Source: Avena insularis
Taxonomy: Eukaryota; Streptophyta; Magnoliopsida; Poales; Poaceae
DNA: 64,000 bases
Reading direction: 5' to 3'
NCBI GenBank assembly: GCA_023614405.1
Contig: CM042691.1
Coordinates: 168,488,927 to 168,552,926 of the forward strand
In this document: one piece after another, positions 12,227-23,900 of the stretch
How positions within the stretch are numbered: position 1 is the first letter of the stretch
Layout of the letters: each line of letters opens with the position of its first letter
Position numbers and translations under genes: made by a program
Notes under the pieces: model-generated
Database searches by the model: none
What the model was told of the DNA's origin: nothing
What the model saw: only the letters and a program-made list of their open reading frames with translations

Positions 12227-12279
12227 ACAATGAAGAGGACTATCAGGAGGATGGATCGCAGGAAGGTTACAACAACTAG
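12227..12279 (+). other. Exon-like block 3 with stop codon, family-B LTR
   Basis: The 53-nt block follows GGCCAG. With the leftover G of block 2 it reads DNEEDYQEDGSQEGYNN and stops at TAG 12277-12279. The B2 5' LTR copy (55127-55179, minus) has the same length, phase and stop, and the B2 3' LTR copy (about 36716-36770, minus) also keeps them. Confidence 0.45.
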
Positions 12280-12539
12280 GATCATCTCCCATCGTCAGCA
12301 CTGCCTATGACCATGAAGATGGAGTCTCGCCCACGCTACCGTATTATTACATTATGCCGCATCTATGATTGTATTAAGACTGGATCATGAGATCCTTTAT
12401 TTGTTGTAAGACGTTATGTATGGTTTGTAATGGATGATGTACTTTGATATCAAATCTATTATCCCTCGCAAAAATGGTAATCCTAGGATTGCGATGTATG
12501 GTATAACATGCATTTGGAATTAAAAATCCGGTGTTGACA

Positions 12540-13831
12540 CGCCTCCCCTCGTCGTCCACCTCACCTTCTCGGGGACCCATGGGAACGCCGCCTAGGACCA
12601 TCGCCTGAGCTCCGCACGTCCACACGCCGTCGAGCCCGCCGGTGTTCTTAGATGTTTTCCTTCCCAGCCGCCCGATCATCATCCTGTGTCCCAGATTAGA
12701 AGCGCCACGCGAAGAGGTACGAGCCAATCATAGCTCGCCATTTGATCTGCCGCGTCAGCACGAGCTGAGACCACGCCAGATATCTGCGCAGCGAATCAGA
12801 GCGTGCCACGTGGCCAAAGTTGTCGGCTGATTATATAAATCGAATTTTAAATAGCCAGAATATATGCAGAACTTGTAAAATTCATATAAACATGAATATT
12901 GGTCACAAAAATGCAAATAATATATCATTGGATTCATAAATTTGCGTAGAACATTAATACGAGATTATATATAACTTTCACAGTACATTTTTTCTATAAT
13001 AAATTAACTAGTTTAGTGGACAATTTAGACATAATAAATCATAGTAAATTATCTGTATATCAGAAAATACAAATAAGGTATCTATGGATTCGTAATTTCA
13101 TATACAACATTAATATACTGTTGTATCCAAATTTTACAGTGTAGAACTTCTGTATAGATTTAAATAGTTGTAATGGCCTTTCAGAGTATTAAATCCATAG
13201 TAAATAATTTATAAATATGAAAAATATAAATGACATGTCCTTGGAATCACAATCTCGTGTAGATTACAGATCTGTCTTTAGTTTGAATTTTAGAGAACAT
13301 AAATTGTTTAAATGATTTAAACTCCATTAAACACTATTTAAATCATAAGAAAAGATCTACAACTCCGTTTAGGGTGAATCCAATTGCTACTTGTTCATAA
13401 TAATGACCTCTATCGAGTACACTCCAGAACAAAATTTAATTATATAGGTAGAACAAAAGTTGAAACAGAACTATTAAAACTCCTATATTGGCAATCAAGA
13501 ATTAATAATAAATATCATATTGCATTAAATGATTTCCTGCATGCATCATATGATCTAGTAATCTTTAGAGAACTAATTACAACCGTTGTGACATATTAAA
13601 TCATCATGCATGCATTTGTTCATCATTGTTTTATTGTATCGTTGCATGTTTGCAATGTGTTGAATGGTGTGCACTTGTTTTAATCGATAGATTGCGAGGA
13701 GTGCAATGTTTTTGATTGCGAAGAGTGCAACAATTGCAATTTAGGATTTTTCGAACGACTACATCAACTAAAGGCAAGTGGCATGTGTAGGGATATTTTG
13801 CACTATGTGCTATGATATGCTATGTCCTATT
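12540..13831 (+). repeat. LTR of element E, right part
   Basis: This continues LTR E after the solo LTR (12540-12544 is the second TSD copy). GC-rich sequence to about 12830 is followed by AT-rich sequence. An exon-like block starts after CGATAG near 13690, with DCEECN-type codons, and ends at 13773 before GCAAG; a small length change puts its end in a different phase from A and F. It is interrupted at 13832 by element D. No gene is seen. Confidence 0.55.
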
Positions 13832-15139
13832 TGTAACATCCCAATTTCAGCAACCATGATTAAATGTCCAAAAGGCAAAAATCAGGGGGAACAAAAACTT
13901 TTTCTTGCAATGTGTGCTTACTTGTTTTCTTGTGCCCAAGAAACTACTTGTGTATTAGAGGTGTACTCCTCATCTCAACTCTAGTTTACAAAAAGCTATT
14001 TTACAAAAGATATGTCTTGGATCACCTTTCATATTCTCAAATGTTTTGACATTTCAAAACCTGAGCCAAGATGACTTTGACACAATAAAATACTTTACTA
14101 GTTTCTTTTGACAAAATTATGGAGACATATATGTACTCTCCTTATGTTCTCAAGACAGAACACTTCAACTACTCTTACCCCTAGGTTTTCCAAAACCTTT
14201 ATTAAAACCCTTTTCATCTCAATCTTGGTAGAAATACCAAGATAGTACTTATCCTACTTCAAAGCAAAACCCCTTTCAAAATACCCCTCCTTACCTTAAG
14301 CTAGACTTGATGGTAACCCAAGTAGTAGTAAGATAAGTAATAAGATGAATTGCCTTGATATGTTGGGTGATGAATTGCATTGATCTGCTGTATGATGAAT
14401 TGCCTTGATCTACTGTTTGCATTGTTTTTAGGAACTAGAGTGAGCTAATATAGTATATCATCCATTAGGACCCAATCCTTGCTTGTGATAATTAATCTCC
14501 AAGCAAGCATCCAAGTCTGGATCTATCATAAGACACTCAAGTGATCAGCTCATCTCATGCTTATCTCAATCCAGGGATAATCCTTCTTGAGGGTTTCCAA
14601 CTTAGTGGACACCCAATCCAAGCATGGATCCCCTCCTTGCAATCTAGACCTCAACATCAACCACTTGATGGAAGGGATAAACCCTTACCACCCTCTCAAA
14701 AGTGTCCCTCTTGCATACTAGTCAAAATCTCCAAATCTGCCAAAATGCCAAAGTCTGGTTTTTTATCTAGATTCAATCTTTGGAGCTCTACCTTTTCCAA
14801 CCTATGTGCATTCTTGAGAATTTATTTAAATCATCTTGTAGTACATATTTAGTACTACCAAAGCCCACTCTTTCCCTTGGCTAAGCCAATTTAATTCCCA
14901 CTCATCCATGATGGTTTTGTAGTCAAGATAATAATCTCTTCTACAAATCATATCATCTTGCCTACTTTGGCAGAAGCTCACTTCTATATGCCACCTCCCC
15001 TTGACCAACTATTCGCTTGGTTATGACCTACTAATCATAGCTTATCAACTCCCACTTCACTTGTTCCCATTGGAGCCTTGTGCTTCCTAAACCCACAAGG
15101 TTTAGGAGGCTACCTGATGTATCTGCTATGGTAGCTTTA
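13832..15139 (+). repeat. 5' LTR of element D, part 1
   Basis: It begins TGTAACATCCCAATTT. The same start occurs at 35876, where D's 3' LTR begins after a PPT. The first few hundred bases of the two copies agree closely apart from scattered substitutions. The flank CTATT (13827-13831) is the candidate TSD; the other copy is outside the window. It is interrupted at 15140 by the CACTA element. Only short AT-rich frames occur. Confidence 0.85.
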
Positions 15140-15229
15140 CACTACTAGCAAAACGCCTGTTCGTGGCCCGAAGACTATGGAAGCTTCAAGGCCACGGCTA
15201 TCTCGTAGCCGTGGCGCATTGGATGGTGT

Positions 15230-17875
15230 TGTAACATCCCTAAAATCATGCTTTCAAAAATTTCATGTCATGCATGCATGCATATCATTAGGGATCAAAA
15301 TTCAAACTCATTTGAAAGAAAACAAAACTTGAGAGCTATGATTTTATGTGATCAACATTAAATCAAATGCTTCTCTCCAAGGAGAGATTATTTGTTCAAA
15401 ACCAAACCTTGTTGCTCTCAGATTGTTTTGCTTGATTTCTAGTACCTAAACCAAAATTTACAAAACCAATATGGATTTAAAAACTATTTTCAAAACTTGT
15501 TCAAATCAAGTGCTAAGCCACTGTTTATTTTGTTTGATCAATAGGACCAAGCTAATACAGAGAGACCACATGATTTTATGTCTAGAATTATGAATGTTAC
15601 ACTCTGCAAAAATTCAGAAAAAGGTTTGAATTCAAATGGTTTTGAAATCATTTGAAAATGTTTCCTGAAAATAAACCTAGAAAAAGAAAAAGAGATAGAA
15701 AACCTAACTGGGCCTGGCGCCAACATTCTAGCTAGTAAGCAAAACAGCCCACCCGGGTTTCCCCTTTCTTCTCTTTTTCTCACCGTGCCCGCGTGCACCA
15801 ACCCGCTGACAACCAGACCCCACCATGCCCCGTCAGCGTCGTCCCCAATCAACGCGCGGCCGAGGCGCTCTGCCGTTACCTCGCCGCAGTCACTGCCTGC
15901 GTTATTGCCATTGAAGCAGCGCGTAATCGCCGCCCCCCTCCTGGCTATTGAACCCCCTCTGCACCCCGAGCATTTCCCCTCACCTAGCGCCACCACTCCG
16001 CCACCAGTCGCCGCCGCTAGCGCCGCCAGTCTCTGGTCGCAAGCTTAGCAGCCGTTGGATTTGGATCTAAGGCTCCGGATTAGATCACTTACTCGAACCG
16101 TTACGCGCAGATCTGACCGTGCGCTGCCACTTAAATCTAACGGCCCTCGTTGATCGATCCACACGAATCGGTATCAACCAATAGGAACACGCCGCGTGGC
16201 CAGTTCTTTGATTTAAAATCAGATTTTATATCTATTAGATGTTTAAACTTGTTTAATTCATAACTTTTGATTCCCATGTCCAAAGTTGATGAATTTTATA
16301 TCAATGGAATCAGGAGAGAAAGCCCTTTCCATTTATGCAATGTGTTATGTTTTGCTTCTGTTAAAATGGTTATTTTAACAGAAACATGTGTAGGCCTATT
16401 TTATGTATAACAAATATTTGGGAAATGTTTTAATGTTCAATAAAGGTTGTTTGGCAAGTTTCTAACTTGTTTATGAATCAGTACTGTGCACTTGTCTTGT
16501 TGAGTATAGAAAATCATCACATATCATATTGCATGCATCCATATATTTTTGCTTGTATTTATTTTGTATGTGACTTGGTGCTATCATTTTTATGTGTAGA
16601 TTTTGGTGCAAATAGTGATTATGATTGTGAGGATTGTAGCTACTCTCCAAACTACCAACGCAAGTGGTGCTTCATGATTTATTCCTATGTTTTTTAAACT
16701 ATGCATTAGAAATATTTTGCTAGTCTTGCATGGTTATTTTGAGCTATGTGCTATGCTTGGGAAATCCTAGTAGATGTAGAATTGCTAGAAATATTTCTAA
16801 GTATTATCAATGCCATGCTTAGCCTAGATAGTAGCAACCAAGGGTGGTTATATATTCATGCTATGAATAAATATTTCTAAGTCTATGGACTATGTTTTTG
16901 CTTAATAAAACAACTAAGTGAATGAAACACCTGGGTGGAATGGAAAGAATGGGTTATGTTGAGTGGTTACACAAGGCCCATTTCTATGGTTTACCTTGTG
17001 TATCTCACTTGTGGAAAGCCACCCAGGAACAAAGGGATTTTAGATGCCATATGTTAAGAAGCTTCTAGTGCAGCCACTTGGCAATATGGGCTCTGCCTGG
17101 ATCATATAGGTTGCAATAACTTAGCCATTTGGACTGTTGGTGGTAGTGGGATGATAGGTTGGAGCGCGTCCATTTGGTCTAAGGGAAGGCTTCTGAAAGG
17201 TCCTGTCTTGGTGAAAATCAAGTCTTGTGGGGAAAGTGCACAACCTCTGCAGATGGAAGAATCTAAGTACTTAGCCATGTCCCTGGTATTAGACAACTTG
17301 AGCATCAAGACATGGAAGCTATCAAGAATCTCCTCATCCCAATTTCTAAGTAAAACTTGTGGTTGAACAAGGGTGAAGGTTCACCAATATCTATTGGTGG
17401 TTCCTTGGGAAAGTTTTTGTCAAAGAAAAACTTAGTGTTTTCAACTGATAGGCAAAACCTATTTGAGCAAAGCAAGCCTAAACTACACTTATCCAAAAAG
17501 CATATAGTATCTAGTCCACCAATATTCTACTAAGGTATCACTTGCCAATACTATTCCAATGTATTGACCCACTATGGCTGTAACTTGTGATGTTGCAGGT
17601 TATTCTGATGATGATTAGGAGTCATGAGTCTACACTTAACATGCTTTCCTGTGGCACATGAAGATGAAGACTTATTTATCTTATTATAAATTTGAACTCT
17701 TGTATTAGGACTGTGGCCATGGAGTTTGTAAAATACTATGTTTGTCTCTGGAATGATATGTAATAATGACCTTTGTTTCTGTGTACTTCATCTTAAACTG
17801 TGGATGCTAGCATTGATCCAGGTAGTAGCATTGCAATCACAGGGATCCTTTCCTTTACAAAGGAGGGATTTTACA
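15230..17875 (+). repeat. 5' LTR of element F
   Basis: This runs from TGTAACATCCC to GATTTTACA, 2646 bp. It lacks about 520 bp present in the 3' LTR (24992-25513), with the junction at about 16001-16008 at CCGCCACCAG. Hand comparison of seven 60-base segments with the 3' LTR gave about 6-7 differences. It contains an exon-like block (16600-16659), the CCTGGGTGG/CCACCCAGG inverted repeat (16930-17027) and a second block ending YSDDD-stop (17599-17618). Confidence 0.93.
16600..16659 (+). other. Exon-like Cys-rich block inside LTR F
   Basis: The 60-nt block follows ATGTGTAG and precedes GCAAGT. With one upstream G it reads DFGANSDYDCEDCSYSPNYQ. It joins in phase to the block at 17599-17618 (acceptor TTGCAG), reading R-Y-S-D-D-D-stop. 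The 3' LTR copy of the second block has lost one base near 27110. Confidence 0.4.
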
Positions 17876-17877
17876 GA

Positions 17878-17889
17878 TGGTATCAGAGC
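17878..17889 (+). promoter_or_regulatory. Primer binding site of element F
   Basis: TGGTATCAGAGC, complementary to the 3' end of initiator methionine tRNA, lies two bases after the LTR end. Confidence 0.93.
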
Positions 17890-18016
17890 ACTGTGTTGCC
17901 TGTAGGATTATGACCCTAGGATTAGAAACCACTAAGGAAAAAAAATTCAACAACTTCCACACTTGTATTTTCTTCTCGTAAACTTTTCTAATCTTCATTA
18001 TCATCTCTATTTGTAG

Positions 18017-18523
18017 ATGAACTCCATCAACGAAGCCGTGAAGAAGGGACCACTCATGACTATGACTTTGGAATGTGAGACAGAGTTGCCCAAGGCTCTC
18101 AAGGACCTCATGGTTGCCATGGGAATACATGGTGCAGCTGTGTACAAAGGTTTTCCTGTGATGGATGAAGGAGTTGAGTACTGGTGGGTGCATCTTCACT
18201 TGTATAAAAACAAGGAAGACAACCACAAGGACTCATGATTCTGCATGGTCACCAACTCAGTGATGCACACCACATTCTTTGATTCAGCAAGGGATGCAGC
18301 TTGGAAAGCCATCAAAGAACTTGGTGATAGAATCAAGTGCAGAATGCTTAACACTCAGAATGATCTTAAGGAAGAAAAGAAACATACCCAAGAGTTAGAG
18401 GCTACCAATCAAAGTTTAAGGAAAGACATCATAGACTTAGCAATGGAGTCATGTGATCAAGATAAACAGATTGCCTCTAGAGATGCCCTGTTAGCCAACT
18501 TGGCAAGTGAGATGGGATTGTAA
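18017..18523 (+). pseudogene. ORF0a of element F: small alpha/beta domain plus coiled coil
   Basis: This non-gag/pol frame starts at an ATG directly after TTTGTAG. The N-terminal part has a helix-like LPKALKDLMVAMG, then AVYKGFPV and YWWVHLHLYKN (strand-like), then SARDAAWKAIKEL (helix-like). A Glu/Lys-rich coiled coil follows (about 18345-18500). One in-frame TGA at 18236-18238 interrupts it; the frame is otherwise continuous to the stop at 18521-18523. The order of predicted elements recalls a double-stranded RNA-binding fold, but the basic motif of that family is not evident. Function is unknown. A second, related frame follows about 200 bp downstream. Confidence 0.6.
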
Positions 18524-18723
18524 ACATACTCCGTTAGTTGGACCACCACACTTATCATTTTATTTCCCAAATGTTGTTAAAATAAGTTGAACCTTGGTTG
18601 TTTGTAATGGATCCATGTATGCCATGATTTGTGTGTTTGATTTCCAAAGTTATGCATGTGATGCCTTGTCTTGTGAATTGTCTTAAATTGTGTTGATTCT
18701 AACTTTTTCTATCTTATAAATAG

Positions 18724-19532
18724 ATGCCTAATGTTACCATCAGCACGGCTGAAGAGTTCAAGGGAACTCATTTTGGCCCTTGTATTATTGAGCTCACTAG
18801 TTTGCTAAATCTCCCTCTTCCTACCATCATGGTGCTTCCCCTCACCAAGTTTGAGAGGAAAGACCTTTGGGGCTTCAAGGTTAATCAGCCCGGACGCCAG
18901 ACTGATCCTACCGCGGAGGCAATCATCTTCAAGCTCATGCATGATGACAAGGAGAGAGGCCTTGAGGTAGTCATGCAGGATTTGATTGGACGTCTGTTAG
19001 GGAGACACTCTCGACAGGTTAGAGGTACTCACTTCCACGCCTTCGGCAGACGTGATGAGGATGGTGAGGCCATTGACTTCGAGGATACTTCGAGGGAGAC
19101 AGCAGAGCCGATTCATCTATACCTCCAGGACTTAGAGGTTCTTCTTAGGCATGTAGACACTGATAGGACCAACGTCATGCCCAGCAATGACGAACTCCAG
19201 TTGCAGCTTCGTGAGAAGGACAAGCTCTTCGCGGAGCAAGATGAGATAGTCAAGGAGATGGAGGCCAAGTTTGAGAGTCAGGACAGAAATTTCAAGAGTC
19301 AAGAGAAGCGAGTCCAAGATAGGAACAAGAGGATTCGAGACATGACTGCAGAACTGGAGGCCAAGGACTTCGAGCTCGAGCATCAAGGATCGTGATTGAG
19401 AGGCTTCGTTCACAGAAGAGGGCTCTCAAAGCCAAAGTAGAGACCTTGACCACCAATGTCGAGGAATACAAGACCGCTATGGAGAATGCAGGTCTTACAT
19501 TTGTTGAGGAGGAGGTTGATGCCGAGGAGTAG
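18724..19532 (+). pseudogene. ORF0b of element F: second ORF0-like protein
   Basis: It starts at an ATG directly after AAATAG. The N-terminal part contains LWGFKV, then GLEVVMQDLIGRLLGRH, then RGTHFHAFGRRDEDGEA. A long coiled coil rich in Glu, Lys and Gln follows (from about 19180). A frameshift near 19390 splits it; the other frame carries ERLRSQKRALKAKVE on to an acidic end and a stop at 19530-19532. The motif order GL..MQ....RL....GT.F....RRD..G also occurs in the B2 protein (53842-54635), and D's intact frame shares the later part. Function is unknown. A gap of about 225 bp separates it from gag. Confidence 0.65.
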
Positions 19533-19757
19533 TGATGACTACTCATTTACCTTTATTTATCATGTCTTGATTATTGAGTTGCAATGACCATCCAACATGT
19601 GGATGGCTTGCTATTGGTGTGTTTACTTTGCAAACTTATTGTCTATGATGTTGAACTATTATTATTATGATGCATGTTTGGTGATTGTTTATGTGATTTA
19701 TTGTGCATGTTAGCATCTATGGGTATCTCAATCTTATCTCTATGGAACAAACCACAG

Positions 19758-20999
19758 ATGCCTCCCCGACGTGCCAATCCCAACCCCAACAACAACAACA
19801 TCACTCCTGAGATGCAGCAAATGATGACAGCTCAGACTCAGCTGATGCAAATGATGACTACATTCATCCAGAATCAGAACACCAACAACAACAATAACAA
19901 CAATAATAACAACAACAACAATCAGAACAACCCACCGGGTTTTAACATGCTTACCAGATTCTTAAGACTAAGGCCAGCAAATTTCTCAGGAACTACTGAT
20001 CCTATGGTGGCCAATGATTGGCTATGCTCGGTGAACAAGGACTTGGTAACTGTTGGATGTACTGATGAAGAAAAAGTCAGATTTGCAGCTCACTTGTTGG
20101 AAGGACCAGCAGCCACTTGGTGGCATAACTTCCAGATCACCACTCCCATTGCAGATGTGACATGGGCTATCTTTGAAGATGGTTTCCATACTGCTCACAT
20201 CTCATCCGGAGTGATGAGTTTGAAGAAGAAAGAGTTCCATAACCTGAAGCAGCGCCACCGCATCGTGGTTGAATACATTGAAGAGTTCAACAATCTGGCG
20301 CGTTATGCACCGGATGAAGTTGACACTGATGCTAAGAGGAAGGAAAAGTTCCTTGAAGGGTTGAATGATGAACTGAACCTGCAGTTACCTGTGGCTTATG
20401 TTCCCACATACCAGTCTCTTTGTGACAAGGCTGCTATTTTGGAGAGCAAAATGAAACAAGTTGAAAGCAGGAAGAGAAAGCACTCTGACAAGCACAGCTC
20501 GGGATCGTCTCACAAGCGTTCCCATTATGACGACAGTGGGAGTTCTGGATCCCACAAGCATGGAAAATTCAACAAGCACCACAACCACAACCGTCATCAT
20601 GACAACAAGAGTCACAGTAGTCATGACAATGACAAGTACAAGAATCACAAGGGTGGATATAAGAGCCACCACAGTGGAAGTGGCAGTGGAAGCCAGCCTG
20701 TCAAGAAGGATCTTAGTCAGGTTGAGTGTTTCAAGTGCAAGAAGATGGGGCATTATGCAAATGAATGTCCAGAAAATAAAGTTGAGGGACCCAACAAGCC
20801 CAACCCTTTTCAGAAGGGACAAGTGAACCATATCAATGTGGAGGAAATCTATGAAGAGCCAGATGCTGTTGCTGGTAAGTTCAAACTCAATTCTATTCCA
20901 ACACTTGTTCTTTTTGATACTGGAGCATCGCATTCATTCATATCAAAAGCATTTGTTGATAGAAATGGGTTCCAACTGAAAACATTGGGTGTCCAATAA
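19758..20999 (+). pseudogene. gag and start of protease, element F
   Basis: Gag builds the virus-like particle. I choose the ATG at 19758, directly after CCACAG; upstream codons of the same frame are AT-rich and unlike Gag. The protein has an Asn-rich stretch encoded by an AAC/AAT tract (about 19880-19925), a retrotransposon gag domain with TWWHNF and YIEEFNNLARYAPDE (about 19950-20450), a His/Lys/Ser-rich basic region (about 20480-20700) and a CCHC zinc knuckle CFKCKKMGHYANEC (about 20728-20769). The aspartic protease motif LFDTGASHSF (about 20911-20940) follows. A one-base loss near 20990 causes the stop at 20997-20999; the protease continues in another frame. Confidence 0.9.
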
Positions 21000-23900
21000 A
21001 AGTAAGTTCTCCAGGTGGAGATATGATAGTAAGTCTTGGATGACGGGATCTAGTAATAGAATTTGGAAAGCATAAGTTTCCAGTGAGTCTGATAATCCTA
21101 GATTCCCAAGGACTGGATGTAATTTTGGGAATGGATTGGATGACCAAGTATGAAAGAGTATTAGATTGTGATAATCGTACTGTTGCACTCACAACCCCGG
21201 AAAAGAAGCGGATTAGATTCAAGTCTAACTTTGAATCAAAAGGGAGTAAGCTAAATTCTCTTAAGGGGTTAGCATAGACAGTGTGCCTACTGTGAGTGAA
21301 TATCCAGATGTGTTTCCGGAAGAATTACCGGAAATGCCACCAGATAGAGATGTGGAATTTCTCATTGACTTGCTACCAGGATCTGGACCAATACCAAAGA
21401 GACCGTACAAGATGTCAGTTGATGAGTTGAAAGAACTCAAGAAGCAACTTGGAGAACAGTTGTAGAAAGGTTTTATCCAACCAAGTTCCTCATCTTGGGG
21501 AGCACCAGTTTTTTTTGTGGAAAAGAAAGATAGAAGTCAAAGGTTATGCATAGATTAACGTTCACTCAATGAGGTGACTATCAAGAACAAATACCCTTTG
21601 CCAAGAATCAATGACTTGTTTGATCAGTTAGAAGGAGCTTTTGTGTTCTCAAAGATTGATCTCCGGTCAGGTTATTTTCAGCTCAAGATAAGGGAACAAG
21701 ACATACCTAAGACAGATTTCACCACAAGGTATGGATTGTATGAGTATACCATGATGTCATTTGGTTTGACCAATGCACCAACGTACTTCATGAATATGAT
21801 GAACAAGGTGTTCATGGAATTCCTTGATAAGTTTGTTGTCGTTTTCATCGATGACATTCTGATCTACACCAAGAGCAAAGAAGAGCATGAAGGACATTTG
21901 CGTTTGATACTTGAGAAGCTTAGAGAGCATAAGCTGTATGCCAAATTCAGCAAGTGTGAATTTTGGCTAAATGAAGTTGGTTTTCTTGGACACGTGGTGT
22001 CAGGAGATGGTGTAGCTGTTGATCCTTCTAAAGTTTCAGCTCTAACTGAATGGGAATCTCCCAAGTCAGTAAAATAGGTTCGTAGTTTCCTTGGCTTAGC
22101 AGGTTACTATAGAAGGTTCATTGAGAATTTATCCAAGGTGGCAAAACCTATGACAGAATTGCTAAAGAAAGACAAGAAATTTGCTTGGTCTGAAGGGTGT
22201 GAACTCAGTTTCCAAGAATTGAAGAAGAGACTAGTGACAGCACCAGTCTTGTGTTTGCCAGATTTGGAGAAAGATTTCCAAGTGTGCATCTCATCATGGA
22301 TTAGGTGCAATACTTATGCAAGAAGGAAAAGTTGTGGCTTATGCCTCAAGACAACTCAAAACTCATGAAGTAAACTACCCTACTCATGATTTAGAGTTAG
22401 CCTCTATTGTCCATGCATTCAAAACATGGAGACATTATCTTTTGGGAAAGCGATGTGAAGTGTTCACAGATCACAAGAGTTTGAAGTATATCTTCACCCA
22501 GAAGGAAATTAACATGAGACAAACAAGATGGCTAGAACTCATCAAGGACTATGACTTGAGTTTGCGATACCACCCCGGTAAAGCAAATGTTGTAGCGGAT
22601 GCTCTAAGCCGTAAGGTTTTTGTGAATGGCCTTACTAAGGGAGAATTGCAAGATGATCTATGTGCCCAATTTAGAGATCTCAGATTGGAGATTGTGCCTG
22701 AGGGACATCTCATGTCTTTGGATGTTCAACCCACCTTGTTGGACAAGATCAAAGAAGCCCAAAAGACAGATAAGGAAATTGAAGAGATTAAGGAAAAGAT
22801 TGGCAAGGGAAAAGCCAAAGGATTCCATGAAGACGAATAGGGTACTTTATGGCACGGAAAACGTATCTGTGTTCCACAAGATCCAGAACTTCGGAAACTG
22901 ATATTACAGGAAGCACATAACTCACCATATTCTATTCATCCGGGTAACACCAAAATGTACATGGATATGAAGGAAAGATTTTGGTGGAATAATCTCAAGA
23001 AGGACATCGCCGAAAATATTGCTTTGTGTGATGTATGTAGTAGAGTGAAAGCGGAACATCAGAAACCAGCAGGATTGTTACAACCACTACCTATTCCTGA
23101 TTGGAAGTGGGACAAGATTGGTATGGATTTCATCACCAGATTGCCAAGGACCCGGTCAGGATATGATTCTATTTGGGTAGTGGTGGATCGCCTAACTAAA
23201 GTAGCTCATTTTATACCCGTGAAGACAACCTATACAAGTGCTAAGTTAGCCAAGATCTATATGAATAGAATTGTATGTTTACATGGAGTACCCAAGAGTA
23301 TTGTATCTTATAGGGGAACTCAATTCACTTCTCATTTTTGGAGGCAACTACATGAGTCTCTGGGAACAAGGTTCGAATTCAGCACTGCTTTTCATCCTCA
23401 GACTGATGGACACAAAGAAAGGACTAATCAGATTCTTGAAGATATGTTGAGGGAATGTGCTCTAGACTATGGAGCCAGTTGGGATGAAAGTCTGCCTTAC
23501 ACAGAATTTTCTTACAATAACAACTATCAAGCCAGTATTGAGATGGCACCATTTGAGTTTCTCTATGGGAGAAAGTGTACCACCCCATTGCTATGGAATG
23601 GTGTGGGAGAAAGAAGTCTATTTGGACCAGAACTAATCAAAGAGGCTGAAGAGAAAGTCAAGCTGGTTAAGGACAGATTGAAGATAACGCAGTCCCGACA
23701 AAAGAGCTACGCAGATCCTAAGCGTAGAGAAGTCACCTATGAAGTGGGTGATAGAGCTTATCTTAGAGTGTCACCACTTCGTGGAGTGAAAAGGTTTGGA
23801 GTCAAAGGAAAGTTGGCCCCAAGGTATGTTGGACCATTCAAGATTCTGAGTCGTAAAGGAGAAGTAGCTTATGAGATTGAATTGCCAGAGTCTTTGTCAG

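Larger units (their letters stand above)
8509..12539 (+). mobile_element. Solo LTR of family B
   Basis: A complete 4031-bp LTR begins TGTAACATCCC and ends GTGTTGACA, with no PBS, coding region or second LTR attached. It is flanked by CACCT (8504-8508) and CGCCT (12540-12544), a 5-bp TSD with one transition. The same LTR flanks element B2 in the opposite orientation. Solo LTRs normally arise by recombination between the two LTRs of a full element. It carries a TATA box, three exon-like blocks and the conserved hairpin core near 11910. It is inserted in LTR E. Confidence 0.92.

Noticed and set aside
19880..19925. AAC/AAT microsatellite
   Set aside because: It is a real repeat but is explained as the Asn-rich stretch of gag in element F.
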